A stretch of 64,000 bases of DNA from Mycolicibacterium elephantis DSM 44368 (GCF_004014805.1 NZ_ATDN01000025.1:1-64000), one strand, 5' to 3'; positions 17,250 to 25,898 are shown, numbered from the stretch's first letter. The notes: generated by a model from the sequence alone, not told the origin. Made by a program: numbers and translations.

Positions 17250-18001
17250 TTCGATCCCTTGTTGGTTCCGGCGAAGGCGTCGCGGTGTTCGTCGGACACT
17301 CCCGCGAGGTTGAGTTCGAACGTAAAGCCCTGCTCCATGCGGTAACTGGAGTTGACGCGCTGCACATCGATGAAGTTCAGCGCCTCCTTGGCCGCGCGGA
17401 TCACGCGGGTGTCCTTGGCGGCGATGTCGCGGGCCACCCGCAGCGCGGCCTCGTCCAGTTCGTCCCGCGGCACCACCTCGTGCACGGAGCCGAAGTGCTG
17501 CAGGGTCGCGGCGTCGACGGTGGCTGCGGTGAAGAACAGGCGGCGCATCATGTGCTGCGGCACCAGCCGCGACAGGTGGGTGGCGGCGCCGAGGGCTCCG
17601 CGTTCCACCTCGGGCAGGCCGAACTTCGCGTCGTCGGAGGCGACGATGACGTCGGCGTTGCCGACCAGGCCGATGCCGCCGCCGACGCAGAAGCCGTTCA
17701 CCGCGGCGACGACGGGTACGGCGCACTCATACACCGCGCGGAAGGCCTCATAGCAACCGCGATTGGCGTCGATGAGCGCGGTGAAGCCCTCGGTGTTCTG
17801 CATCTCCTTGATGTCGACGCCGGCGTTGAAGCCGCGACCCTCGGCCCGCAGGATCACGACGTGGGTGCTCTGGTCGCGGCCCGCGGCGGTGATCGTGTCG
17901 GCGAGTTCGAACCAGCCCCGCGACGGGATCGCGTTGACCGGCGGGTAGTCGACGGTGACCGAGACGATGCCTGGCTCGGTGGTCTGGGAGGTGATGGTCA
18001 T
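17246..18001 (-). CDS. echA20: EchA20, ring D-hydrolysing crotonase
   Basis: This 251-residue crotonase-fold protein has the oxyanion-hole segments GRGFNAGVDIKEM and NGFCVGGGIGLVGNAD. The ATG at 18001 was chosen because the 11 in-frame codons upstream run into the KstR2 operator. EchA20 (Rv3550) hydrolyses ring D of HIEC-CoA in M. tuberculosis. It heads the echA20-ipdA-ipdB-ipdC operon and diverges from the SDR gene at 18055. AGGA lies about 7 nt before the start. Confidence 0.88.
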   Translation of the reverse strand: MTITSQTTEPGIVSVTVDYPPVNAIPSRGWFELADTITAAGRDQSTHVVILRAEGRGFNAGVDIKEMQNTEGFTALIDANRGCYEAFRAVYECAVPVVAAVNGFCVGGGIGLVGNADVIVASDDAKFGLPEVERGALGAATHLSRLVPQHMMRRLFFTAATVDAATLQHFGSVHEVVPRDELDEAALRVARDIAAKDTRVIRAAKEALNFIDVQRVNSSYRMEQGFTFELNLAGVSDEHRDAFAGTNKGSK

Positions 18002-18025
18002 GGCACGTCCTGGGTCGAATAGGAA

Positions 18026-18039
18026 AGCAAGCACTTGCT
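18026..18039. promoter_or_regulatory. KstR2 operator between echA20 and SDR gene
   Basis: AGCAAGCACTTGCT fits AnCAAGnnCTTGnT at all fixed positions and extends as an almost perfect palindrome (AAGCAAG...CTTGCTT). It sits in the 53-bp gap between the divergent echA20 and SDR genes. On the plus side, TACGCT (18043-18048) is followed by 6 nt and the GTG at 18055, so that transcript is probably leaderless. Confidence 0.88.
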
Positions 18040-18054
18040 TGGTACGCTAGCACA

Positions 18055-18831
18055 GTGACCGACCGCCCAGAGATAAACCTCGCACTCGATGACCGGGTTG
18101 TCCTGGTGACCGGCGGCGTCCGCGGTGTGGGCGCGGGGATCAGCGCGGTCTTCGCCGCCCAGGGCGCCACCGTCGTCACCTGTGCGCGCAGGCCGGTCGA
18201 CGGCCTGCCCTACGAGTTCCACAGCTGCGACGTGCGTGACGACGACTCGGTGGCCGACCTGATCAAGACGATCGCCGATCGTCACGGCCGCCTCGATGTG
18301 GTGGTCAACAACGCAGGTGGCTCACCGTACGTGCCCGCCGCCGAGGCGTCGGCGAAGTTCAGCCGCAAGATCGTGGAGCTGAATCTGCTTGGGCCGCTGT
18401 CGGTGTCGACACATGCCAACGCTGTCATGCAAGCCCAGGACACGGGCGGTTCGATCGTCAACGTGGCGAGCGTCAGCGGTAGGAGGCCGACACCGGGCAC
18501 TGTCGCCTACGGCGCGGCCAAAGCGGGCATCGAGAGCATCACCAGCACGTTGGCCGTGGAATGGGCGCCGAAGGTGCGGGTCAACTCCGTGGTCGTCGGC
18601 ATGGTCGAGACCGAACAGTCCGAATTGTTCTACGGCGACGCCGATTCCATCGCCGCGATCTCCAAGAACGTACCGCTGGGCAGGCTGGCCACCCCGGCCG
18701 ACGTCGGGTGGGCCGCGGCGTTCCTGGCGTCCGAGGCCGCGTCCTACATCAGCGGGGCGTCGCTGGAAGTACACGGCGGCGGTGAGCCGCCGCACTATCT
18801 GGCCACCACGACAGCTGACATCAAACAATAA
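18055..18831 (+). CDS. SDR oxidoreductase, Rv3549c-like
   Basis: This 258-residue SDR has the glycine loop TGGVRGVGAGI, VVVNNAGGSP, and the catalytic Ser and Tyr-x3-Lys in VASVSGRR and VAYGAAKAG. The TGGVRG loop suggests NAD(H) or NADP(H) use but does not decide it. It corresponds by position to Rv3549c of the KstR2 regulon; its substrate is not established. The start is the GTG at 18055. It is followed 14 bp later by a second SDR with a good AAGGAGA ribosome-binding site. Confidence 0.83.
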   Translation: MTDRPEINLALDDRVVLVTGGVRGVGAGISAVFAAQGATVVTCARRPVDGLPYEFHSCDVRDDDSVADLIKTIADRHGRLDVVVNNAGGSPYVPAAEASAKFSRKIVELNLLGPLSVSTHANAVMQAQDTGGSIVNVASVSGRRPTPGTVAYGAAKAGIESITSTLAVEWAPKVRVNSVVVGMVETEQSELFYGDADSIAAISKNVPLGRLATPADVGWAAAFLASEAASYISGASLEVHGGGEPPHYLATTTADIKQ

Positions 18832-18845
18832 AGGAGACAACGGAT

Positions 18846-19751
18846 ATGGGACTGCTCGACGGCCGTGTGGTCATCGTGACGGGCGCAGGTGGCGGTATCG
18901 GGCGGGCCCATGCGCTGGCGTACGCCGCCGAAGGGGCGCGGGTTGTCGTCAATGACATCGGTGTCGGTCTGGACGGCTCGCCGGCTGGCGGTGGCAGCGC
19001 CGCACAAGGCGTCGTCGACGAAATCACCGCTGCCGGAGGCGAAGCCGTGGCCAACGGGGCCAACGTTGCGGACTGGGCCCAGGCCGAGGGGCTGATCCAG
19101 GCGGCGGTCGACACCTTCGGGGGCCTCGATGTGCTGGTCAACAACGCCGGAATCGTGCGTGACCGGATGCTGGCCAACACCAGCGAAGAGGAATTCGACG
19201 CCGTCGTCGCCGTCCACCTCAAGGGCCACTTCGCGACCATGCGGCACGCGGCGGCCTACTGGCGGGACAAGTCCAAGGCGGGCGAATCCGTCGACGCCCG
19301 CATCATCAACACCAGCTCCGGTGCCGGGCTGCAGGGCAGTGTGGGCCAGGCCAACTACAGCGCCGCCAAGGCGGGCATCGCTGCCTTGACGTTGGTGGCG
19401 GCCGCGGAGTTGGGCCGTTACGGCGTCACCGTCAACGGGATCGCCCCGTCGGCGCGCACCCGGATGACCGAGAAGGTGTTCGCCGAGATGATGGCTACGC
19501 AGGACAAGGAATTCGACGCGATGGCGCCGGAAAACGTGTCCCCGCTGGTGGTTTGGCTCGGTAGCGCCGAGGCCAAGGACGTCACCGGCCGGATGTTCGA
19601 GGTCGAGGGCGGTATCGTTCGGGTGGCCGAGGGCTGGGCGCACGGCCCACAGGCCGACAAGGGCGCCCGGTGGGATCCCGCCGAGCTGGGGCCGGTCGTC
19701 AAGGACCTGCTGGCCAAGGCCCGCCCGCCCGTGCCCGTCTACGGAACCTGA
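18846..19751 (+). CDS. SDR oxidoreductase, Rv3548c-like
   Basis: This 301-residue SDR resembles the dehydrogenase part of multifunctional beta-oxidation proteins. It has TGAGGGIGRAHA, NNAGIVRDRML, and INTSSGAGLQG followed by ANYSAAKAGIA. Those features suggest a 3-hydroxyacyl-CoA dehydrogenase type activity. It matches Rv3548c by position and is the second gene of the operon starting at 18055. AAGGAGA lies before the ATG. The next gene converges 12 bp after its end. Confidence 0.83.
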   Translation: MGLLDGRVVIVTGAGGGIGRAHALAYAAEGARVVVNDIGVGLDGSPAGGGSAAQGVVDEITAAGGEAVANGANVADWAQAEGLIQAAVDTFGGLDVLVNNAGIVRDRMLANTSEEEFDAVVAVHLKGHFATMRHAAAYWRDKSKAGESVDARIINTSSGAGLQGSVGQANYSAAKAGIAALTLVAAAELGRYGVTVNGIAPSARTRMTEKVFAEMMATQDKEFDAMAPENVSPLVVWLGSAEAKDVTGRMFEVEGGIVRVAEGWAHGPQADKGARWDPAELGPVVKDLLAKARPPVPVYGT

Positions 19752-19763
19752 GAACGCTTGCGT

Positions 19764-21125
19764 CTAGGCGGCGGCGCGCTCTGATCCGGCGTCGGCGTTG
19801 TCGGTGCTGTCGGTGTCGGTGGGGGTGTCCTCCGAGTCGGTCTCGCTCGGATCGGGCGCCACGGCGCGATTGAAGCGGTCGGTCAGCGCTGTGACCAGGC
19901 CCTTGAGGTCACCGGGCTCGGCCTCGGGCTCGAGGTCGGCGCCGGCATCGGCGTCGGCGTCGGTGAATTCGGTGGTCTCGCCCGGCCGTACCTTGTTGCC
20001 GTTCGTCAAATCGGTTGCCCCGGCGCGCTTCTTGATCTTGGTGAGCAGCGGCGTGGCGCCAGCCTCCCGCGACTCCTCGGCCTCGGCGGTTGTCTCAGGT
20101 GTCGGGTCGGGCTTGACCGTCGCATCGGTCGGTTCGGCCGACGTATCGTTTCGTGCCGCGTTGATTGTCACCGGCTCGTGCACCGGCGGCGCGGAGAAGC
20201 GACTGAACTCATCGGCGATATCGCGAACCACGTTGGGTACGAACTCGACCACCGCTCTGACGACGTCGATCACACCGTCCCTGACCGCGTTCGCCAGCGC
20301 GTTGATGTCCCCGCTGGTGAAGGCTTCCACGACGTTGTACAGCGCTGTCTGAGGTGCTGTGACGAGGTCGCGGACATCGACGAAAAGCTTGGTCAACAAG
20401 GGCGGGTTGGCCGAGACAGCGACACCGTCCCACTCCGTGAGCAGCCAGCCGTCTTCGGGATTTCCTGTGACGACGACGATCCCGGTGTTACCAAGCGGAT
20501 GCGAAAGCATCAGGGAGAGGTCGGGGTTGTCGACGTTCATCATCACCCAGAACATGATCGTCGCGCCGTGTGAGAACGCCACGGCGTTGCGGTCGCCGTT
20601 GTCGTAGATCGCTTGGATCGCGTGGTCCACCCTGGCGTCGAAGGCGTTTCCGTCGGCAGCGCCCAGCACCGGCACGAACCGTGCCCCCAGCGTCCAGGCC
20701 ACCGGCGCGAGGCCATACCCGAGGCGGCCCAAGCCTCCGGACTCTGACGAGCCTTCGAAGATTCCCGCGGAGATCTCCCGCAGGCCAGGCAAGATTTGCA
20801 CATCTTGGTTCAGCAGGCCGGCCAGCGGCATCGCGGTCAGTTGGGTGCGCACCATGTTCGACGCGTAGATGCCGTCGAAGTCCCTGTCGATCAGGATGAT
20901 CGCCACTTTCTCTGCCTGCTCCTCACCGAGCTGGGTGAGTTCCGGTCCCGGCACCGAGGTGTCGATGCGGTCGGCTGCGTTGGCCTGCGATTGGCCGTGT
21001 CGCACGAACGTCAACGTCATCGACTCCGCGGCCCATGCCGGTAGCCCCGAGACGAAGAACAGCACCACGGCAGTGATCGCGGTGAAAACGACGTGGAGGA
21101 CCCGCCGTGTGGAAGACCTTTGCAT
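19764..21125 (-). CDS. Secreted histidine phosphatase-superfamily protein
   Basis: This 453-residue protein starts at ATG 21125, preceded by AGGGG. It has a signal peptide (RRVLHVVFTAITAVVLFFVSG then PAWAAE). The phosphatase core shows TFVRHGQSQANA with the nucleophilic His, and the second His in AFSHGAT. The last 130 residues are a low-complexity, Thr/Glu/Asp/Ala-rich tail without recognisable domains, likely extracytoplasmic and disordered. Similar mycobacterial proteins exist, but the substrate is unknown. It is not a member of the conserved steroid block and converges on the Rv3548c-like gene. Confidence 0.8.
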   Translation of the reverse strand: MQRSSTRRVLHVVFTAITAVVLFFVSGLPAWAAESMTLTFVRHGQSQANAADRIDTSVPGPELTQLGEEQAEKVAIILIDRDFDGIYASNMVRTQLTAMPLAGLLNQDVQILPGLREISAGIFEGSSESGGLGRLGYGLAPVAWTLGARFVPVLGAADGNAFDARVDHAIQAIYDNGDRNAVAFSHGATIMFWVMMNVDNPDLSLMLSHPLGNTGIVVVTGNPEDGWLLTEWDGVAVSANPPLLTKLFVDVRDLVTAPQTALYNVVEAFTSGDINALANAVRDGVIDVVRAVVEFVPNVVRDIADEFSRFSAPPVHEPVTINAARNDTSAEPTDATVKPDPTPETTAEAEESREAGATPLLTKIKKRAGATDLTNGNKVRPGETTEFTDADADAGADLEPEAEPGDLKGLVTALTDRFNRAVAPDPSETDSEDTPTDTDSTDNADAGSERAAA

Positions 21126-21206
21126 ATCGACCCCTGTAGGTAGCCCGATCGTCCGGCTCACAGTACGTCGGTTGGCCAGCCGGTAAGCGCGGAAATCAGG
21201 AATCGC

Positions 21207-21248
21207 TCACGCGGGCTCGCAAACGACCGGTGGGATGACCCGGTCGGC
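21207..21248 (-). pseudogene. Remnant C-terminus of a second ddn-like copy
   Basis: Read on the minus strand this stretch gives DRVIPPVVCEPA and a stop, nearly identical to the end of the neighbouring ddn-like gene (DRVIPLVVCEP). Nothing upstream of it continues the gene. The DNA at 21213-21249 and 21313-21349 is also closely similar. It looks like the leftover of a tandem copy after a deletion. Confidence 0.65.
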
Positions 21249-21309
21249 CGCTGGTGCGCTGGTGGATCCAGATGTGTGCGCGCGCAAAGTACTTGAGCGC
21301 AAGCGTGGC

Positions 21310-21764
21310 CTAGGGTTCGCAAACCACCAGCGGGATGACCCGGTCGGTCCAGGACCGGTAGTCCTCGTAGGTGGGGTACATCTCGACCGGCTTCGGCCAG
21401 TACTTCGCGCGCTCCTCCTCGGTGGCGTCGCGTGCGCTCAGATCAAGCACTTCCTTCTTGATCTGGACCGTGACCTTGGGGTCGGCTTCAGGTTGAGGTA
21501 CCACATCGGGTGCTTGTCGCTGCCGCCCTTGGACGCCGCGACCACGACGACGTCGCCGTCGCGGTGAAAGTACAGCGGCGTGACCCGCGGTTGGCCGGTC
21601 TTGCGGCCGGTCGTCGTCAGCAGCGCCACCGGGATGCCTTGGAAGTCGCTGCCGAAGCCCTCGCCATCGCTGCGGCGGTACATGTAGGTGTTGACCCTCG
21701 ACATCCACTTGATGAAGAAGTCGGCGGGTTTGGTGTCCATGAACCGGGGGCGGGATTTTGCCAT
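21310..21764 (-). pseudogene. ddn: Frameshifted ddn-like F420-dependent nitroreductase (Rv3547-like)
   Basis: The N-terminal part (MAKSRPRFMDTKPADFF to KHPMWYLNLK) is in one frame and the C-terminal part (DPKVTVQIKKEVLDLSARDA to VIPLVVCEP) in another. The break is near 21485-21490, where one G appears to be missing from an expected AAG-GCC-GAC. The span is 455 bp; adding one base gives 151 codons plus stop, the length of M. tuberculosis Ddn. Without correction the first frame stops at 21438, before the Y-x2-Y-x2-Y segment (MYPTYEDY) near the F420/substrate site. Ddn reduces quinones and activates bicyclic nitroimidazoles in M. tuberculosis. A sequencing error is the main alternative. Confidence 0.75.
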
Positions 21765-21787
21765 GGCGGTCATCCTATGCTCGGTGA

Positions 21788-22174
21788 ATGGACATCGTGT
21801 CGGACACGGACCGTATCGGGGCGGCTGACTCGTACATCGACGCGCTCGCCAGCCACCGGGCCGACCAGGTGCCGTTCGCGCCGGGCTGCGTCCGCATCGA
21901 GGTGGGTCTGAAGACCGGTTTCTCCGGAGATCATCTGCGCCGCAGCCTGAACCGTGGCCCGCATTACCGCGTCATCGAGGCGACGACCGATCGCCGGTTC
22001 CGCGTCGACGGCGACCAGGTGCACGCGACGTTCACCGTCGTCACCAAGGCGAGGCTGGCGGGCCGTCGCGTCGTCGCCGACGTTGACGAGACCTTTCTGA
22101 TCCCGGCCGCCGACGGACAGATCCACCACATCCGGGCGCGGATTCGCCCGCGCATCCGGCGCGAGCAGACATGA
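21788..22174 (+). CDS. Small conserved protein, NTF2/DUF8021-like
   Basis: This 128-residue protein begins MDIVSDTDRIGAADSYIDAL, followed by PFAPGCVRIEVGLKTGFSG and an alternating strand pattern (HYRVIEATTDRRFRVDGDQV, ATFTVVTKARLAGRR). It looks like an alpha+beta cone fold of the NTF2 or DUF8021 kind, but that is a resemblance only. No signal peptide or catalytic motif is evident. It sits between the ddn-like gene and fadA5 and starts 23 bp from the divergent start of ddn. Its function is unknown. Confidence 0.7.
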   Translation: MDIVSDTDRIGAADSYIDALASHRADQVPFAPGCVRIEVGLKTGFSGDHLRRSLNRGPHYRVIEATTDRRFRVDGDQVHATFTVVTKARLAGRRVVADVDETFLIPAADGQIHHIRARIRPRIRREQT

Positions 22175-22208
22175 AAACCCCTATTTTTACTGACTTTTGG
22201 GGGTTTTC
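22173..22208. terminator. Hairpin between convergent genes, probable bidirectional terminator
   Basis: GAAAACCCC (22173-22181) and GGGGTTTTC (22200-22208) form a perfect 9-bp stem with an 18-nt T-rich loop. It begins at the stop of the 21788 gene and lies 27 bp from the end of the converging fadA5. The A/T-rich outer arms give a U-tract-like run on both strands. Confidence 0.6.
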
Positions 22209-22234
22209 GCGTCTTCTCGCCGGTAAGGGAGTCC

Positions 22235-23410
22235 CTAGATTCGCTCGATGATCGTGCCGGTGGACAGCGCGCCGCCCGCACACATGGTGATCAGCGCCGT
22301 GCTCTTGTCGGTGCGCTCGAGCTCGTGCAGCGCGGTGGTGATCAGCCGGCTACCGGTGCTGCCCACCGGGTGACCCAACGCGATCGCCCCACCGTTGACG
22401 TTCACCTTGTCCATGTCAGGGTTGTGCACGCGGGCCCATGACAACACGACCGACGCGAACGCCTCGTTGATCTCGGTGATGTCGATGTCACCCATCTTCA
22501 TCCCGGCCTTCTCCAGCACCTTGGCGGTCGACTGCACCGGGCCGTCGAGGTGGTAGTAGGGCTCGGCGCCCACCAGGGCCTGGCTGACGATCCGCGCGCG
22601 GGGTTTCAGCCCGAGAGCGCGCGCCTTCTTCTCGTCCATCCACAGCACCGCGGCCGCGCCGTCGGAGATCTGCGACGACGTACCCGCGGTGTGCAGGCCG
22701 CCCTCGATCACCGGCTTGAGCCCGGCGAGGCCCTCCAGCGTGGTGTCGCGCAGACCCTGGTCCCGGGTGACGACGTGCCGCTCACTCGTCGGCTGCTTCT
22801 GTTCGTCGAGTACCGGCGCCTCGATGCCACTGATCTCGCGGTCGAACCGCCCCTCGGCCCAGGCCTGCTTGGCCTTGGCCTGCGAGTAAAAGCCGAACTC
22901 ATCGAGGTCCTCACGGGTGATGCCGCGGCGTTTGGCGATCCGCTCGGCCGCGGTGAACTGATCGGGCAGGTCGATGTCCCACGACGCCGGGCGCAGAATG
23001 CTGCGGTCAGGCCCGGCGTTGGCGCCCAGCCCGACCCGGCTCATCGCCTCGATCCCGCAGGCGATGCCGATGTCGATGGCGTCGGCGGCGATCAGGCCCG
23101 CGATCAGCCCGTTGGCCTGTTGGCTGCTGCCGCACTGACAGTCCACCGTCGCCGCGCCGACGTGCTCGGGCAGCCCGGCTACCAGCCAGCTCACCCGGGT
23201 GATGTTGTTGGACTGCTCCCCGAACTGGGTGACGCAGCCGCCGATGACCTGCTCGACTTGATCTGGTTCAAAGCCAGAATCGGCCCGTGCCTTCTCGACG
23301 AGCGCCTTCTGAGTGGCGCCGAGCAGTTCCGTGGCATGCAAACCGGACAGCCAACCATTTCGCTTTCCGATGGGGCTGCGGGTGGCTTCAACGATGACAG
23401 GTGTACCCAT
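22235..23410 (-). CDS. fadA5: FadA5, steroid side-chain thiolase
   Basis: This 391-residue thiolase has Cys93 in DCQCGSSQQ, NEAFASVVLSW, GHPVGSTGSR with the catalytic His, and MCAGGALS with the second Cys. Cys93 matches the known catalytic residue number of M. tuberculosis FadA5 (Rv3546). FadA5 cleaves 3,22-dioxochol-4-ene-24-oyl-CoA-type thioesters in cholesterol side-chain beta-oxidation. A TAGCCT box lies 6 nt before the ATG on the minus strand, so the transcript is probably leaderless. A KstR operator overlaps the box. Transcription diverges from cyp125. Confidence 0.92.
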   Translation of the reverse strand: MGTPVIVEATRSPIGKRNGWLSGLHATELLGATQKALVEKARADSGFEPDQVEQVIGGCVTQFGEQSNNITRVSWLVAGLPEHVGAATVDCQCGSSQQANGLIAGLIAADAIDIGIACGIEAMSRVGLGANAGPDRSILRPASWDIDLPDQFTAAERIAKRRGITREDLDEFGFYSQAKAKQAWAEGRFDREISGIEAPVLDEQKQPTSERHVVTRDQGLRDTTLEGLAGLKPVIEGGLHTAGTSSQISDGAAAVLWMDEKKARALGLKPRARIVSQALVGAEPYYHLDGPVQSTAKVLEKAGMKMGDIDITEINEAFASVVLSWARVHNPDMDKVNVNGGAIALGHPVGSTGSRLITTALHELERTDKSTALITMCAGGALSTGTIIERI

Positions 23411-23420
23411 TCCGTCAGGC

Positions 23421-23434
23421 TAGAACACGTTTCA
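23421..23434. promoter_or_regulatory. KstR operator at fadA5
   Basis: TAGAACACGTTTCA matches the KstR consensus TnnAACnnGTTnnA. It lies just upstream of fadA5 and overlaps its -10 box (23417-23422), which fits direct repression. Confidence 0.87.
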
Positions 23435-23499
23435 TTACTCTGACAAGCGAGGATGCCTACCCGCCTTTTATCTGCGCAGAAGGCATGTTTTACTGGCAC

Positions 23500-23513
23500 T
23501 AGAACACGTTGCA
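23500..23513. promoter_or_regulatory. KstR operator at cyp125
   Basis: TAGAACACGTTGCA matches TnnAACnnGTTnnA. It lies 16 bp before the cyp125 ATG and 65 bp from the fadA5 operator, so each divergent gene has its own site. AAGGAG follows it and serves cyp125 translation. Confidence 0.87.
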
Positions 23514-23528
23514 GTAAGGAGCGCGAGG

Positions 23529-24779
23529 ATGCCTTGTCCGAACCTGCCCAAGGGATTCGATCCCCTCGACGCAGAGCTGAACCTCAAGGGTCTGCCCGTC
23601 GCTGAACTCGCTGAACTGCGCAAGTCCGAGCCCATCCACTGGGTCGACGTGCCAGGTGGCACCGGCGGATTCGGCGACAAAGGGTACTGGATCGTCACCA
23701 AGCACGCCGACGTGAAGGAGGTGTCGCGGCGCAGCGATGTATTCGGCAGCTCGCCGGACGGCGCCATCCCGGTGTGGCCGAAGGACATGACCCGCGAAGC
23801 CATCGACCTGCAGCGCAACGTGCTGCTGAACATGGACGCGCCGCAGCACACCCGGCTGCGCAAGATCATCTCGCGCGGGTTCACGCCCCGCGCGGTCGGT
23901 CGGCTCGAGGACGAACTGCGGGCCCGGGCCCAGAAGATCGCCGAGACCGCGGCTGCCCAGCAGCGCGGTGACTTCGTCGAACAGGTGGCCTGCGAGTTGC
24001 CGCTGCAGGCCATCGCCGAACTGCTCGGTGTGCCCCAGGACGACCGCGACAAGATTTTCCGCTGGTCCAACGAGATGACCGCCGGGGAGGACCCGGAGTA
24101 CGCCCACATCGACCCGGCCGTGTCGTCGGTCGAGTTGATCCAGTACGCGATGAAGATGGCCGAGGAGCGGGCGAAGAACCCCACCGAGGACATCGTCACG
24201 AAGCTGATCGAGGCCGATATCGAGGGCGAGAAGCTCACCGACGACGAGTTCGGTTTCTTCGTCATCATGCTCTCGGTGGCCGGCAACGAAACCACCCGAA
24301 ACTCCATCACCCACGGCATGATCGCGTTCTCGCAGAACCCCGACCAGTGGGAGCTGTACAAGAAGGAACGTCCCGAGACCGCCGTCGACGAGATCGTGCG
24401 CTGGGCTACCCCCGTTTCGGCCTTCCAGCGCACCGCACTGGAAGACGTCGAGCTGGGTGGTGTGCAGATCAAGAAGGGCGAGCGAGTGGTGATGTCCTAC
24501 CGCTCAGCGAATTTCGACGAGGAAGTCTTCGACAATCCGCACAAGTTCGACATCATGCGAAACCCCAACCCGCATGTCGGATTCGGCGGCACGGGTGCGC
24601 ACTACTGCATCGGCGCGAACCTGGCCCGGATGACGATCAACCTCATCTTCAACGCCATTGCCGACAACATGCCCGACCTCAAGCCGATCAGCGACCCCGA
24701 GCGGCTGAAGTCGGGATGGCTCAACGGCATCAAGCACTGGCAGGTTGACTACACCGGTGAGTGCCCCGTGAAGCACTGA
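23529..24779 (+). CDS. cyp125: Cytochrome P450 Cyp125, cholesterol C26/C27 hydroxylase
   Basis: This 416-residue P450 has the I-helix oxygen motif VAGNETTRNS, an ExxR motif in DEIVRWATP, and the haem loop FGGTGAHYCIG with Cys360 as thiolate ligand. The N-terminus PCPNLPKGFDPLD and the PDGAIPVWP region are typical of CYP125A. Cyp125 (Rv3545c) oxidises the terminal methyl of cholesterol or cholestenone to the acid. It heads the cyp125-fadE28-fadE29-chsH2-chsH1-ltp2 operon under KstR control. Confidence 0.93.
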   Translation: MPCPNLPKGFDPLDAELNLKGLPVAELAELRKSEPIHWVDVPGGTGGFGDKGYWIVTKHADVKEVSRRSDVFGSSPDGAIPVWPKDMTREAIDLQRNVLLNMDAPQHTRLRKIISRGFTPRAVGRLEDELRARAQKIAETAAAQQRGDFVEQVACELPLQAIAELLGVPQDDRDKIFRWSNEMTAGEDPEYAHIDPAVSSVELIQYAMKMAEERAKNPTEDIVTKLIEADIEGEKLTDDEFGFFVIMLSVAGNETTRNSITHGMIAFSQNPDQWELYKKERPETAVDEIVRWATPVSAFQRTALEDVELGGVQIKKGERVVMSYRSANFDEEVFDNPHKFDIMRNPNPHVGFGGTGAHYCIGANLARMTINLIFNAIADNMPDLKPISDPERLKSGWLNGIKHWQVDYTGECPVKH

Positions 24780-24834
24780 TCGGCACGGAACCGGGTCAAC
24801 CGCGCGGGGCGCGTCGTTCGGATAAGGAGGATGG

Positions 24835-25896
24835 GTGGATTTCACGCCCAACCCGGAGCAGCAGGCTGTCGCCGACGTGGTGACCTCCGTGCTCAGCCGG
24901 GACAACAGCTGGGACGCCCTGGTTGCCGGGGGAGTGACCGCGCTGGCGGTGCCCGACCGCCTCGGCGGCGACGGTGTGGGACTGCCCGAGGTGGCCACGG
25001 CGCTGACCGAGATCGGCCGGCACGGCACGGTCAGCCCCGCGCTGGCCACGCTGGGCTTCGGGCTGCTGCCGCTGCGCGAGTTGGCCACCGACGAGCAGCA
25101 GGACCGTTACCTTGCCGGGGTGGCCAAGGGGGCCGTGCTGACGGCCGCGCTCAACGAACCCGGTGCGCCCCTGCCAGATCGGCCCACAACGGTGCTGTCG
25201 CAGTCAGCGGACGGTCACCGACTGAGCGGCACCAAGATCGCTGTTCCCTATGCGGGACAAGCGGAATGGATGATCGTGACCGCCGACACCGGCGTCGCCG
25301 TCGTCTCGCCGAACGCCGACGGCGTCCAGATGACCAAGACCCCGTCCTCCAACGGCGGCGATGAGTACACCGTCACGTTCACCGATGCGCCGGTGGACGG
25401 GGTGCTGGACGCCGCGCAGCCCCACCTTGTCAACCAGCTGGCCTTGGCCGCCATCGGTGCGTTCGCCTCCGGTCTGGTCGCCGGTGCGCTGCGGCTGACC
25501 GCGGACTACGTCGCCACCCGCGAGCAGTTCGGCAAGCCGCTGTCGACGTTTCAGACGGTGGCAGCACAGCTGGCCGAGGTCTACATCGCCTCTCGCACTT
25601 TGACATTGGTGGCGACGTCGGTGGCGTGGCGGCTGGCCGAAGGACGTGACGCGGACGAGGATCTCGATGTTCTCGGGTACTGGCTCGCCTCACAGGCACC
25701 TCCGGTGATGCAGCTCTGTCACCACCTGCACGGCGGCATGGGCATGGACATCACCTACCCGATGGACCGCTACTACTCCACGATCAAAGATCTCACGCGC
25801 CTGGTGGGCGGCCCGTCGCACCGACTAGATCTGGTGGGAGCGGCACTGGGCGAGGGATGGGGCCACGGCCGGAGGCCAGGGGACGACGGGAGCTAG
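24835..25896 (+). CDS. fadE28: FadE28 (ChsE1), subunit of steroid acyl-CoA dehydrogenase
   Basis: This 353-residue acyl-CoA dehydrogenase starts at GTG 24835 after a strong AAGGAGG. It contains YVATREQFGKPLSTFQTVAAQ and HHLHGGMGMDITYPM, and it lacks several features of stand-alone FadEs, as expected for one half of a heteromer. In M. tuberculosis FadE28-FadE29 (ChsE1-ChsE2) forms an alpha2beta2 enzyme that dehydrogenates 3-oxo-4-pregnene-20-carboxyl-CoA. fadE29 starts 2 bp after this gene ends. Confidence 0.9.
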   Translation: MDFTPNPEQQAVADVVTSVLSRDNSWDALVAGGVTALAVPDRLGGDGVGLPEVATALTEIGRHGTVSPALATLGFGLLPLRELATDEQQDRYLAGVAKGAVLTAALNEPGAPLPDRPTTVLSQSADGHRLSGTKIAVPYAGQAEWMIVTADTGVAVVSPNADGVQMTKTPSSNGGDEYTVTFTDAPVDGVLDAAQPHLVNQLALAAIGAFASGLVAGALRLTADYVATREQFGKPLSTFQTVAAQLAEVYIASRTLTLVATSVAWRLAEGRDADEDLDVLGYWLASQAPPVMQLCHHLHGGMGMDITYPMDRYYSTIKDLTRLVGGPSHRLDLVGAALGEGWGHGRRPGDDGS

Positions 25897-25898
25897 GA

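Noticed and set aside
16359..17726. A longer IpdA of 455 residues using the upstream in-frame start
   Set aside because: The extra 159 residues lie over echA20 in another frame and are Arg-rich shadow sequence; the GTG at 17249 gives the family length and a GTGA overlap.
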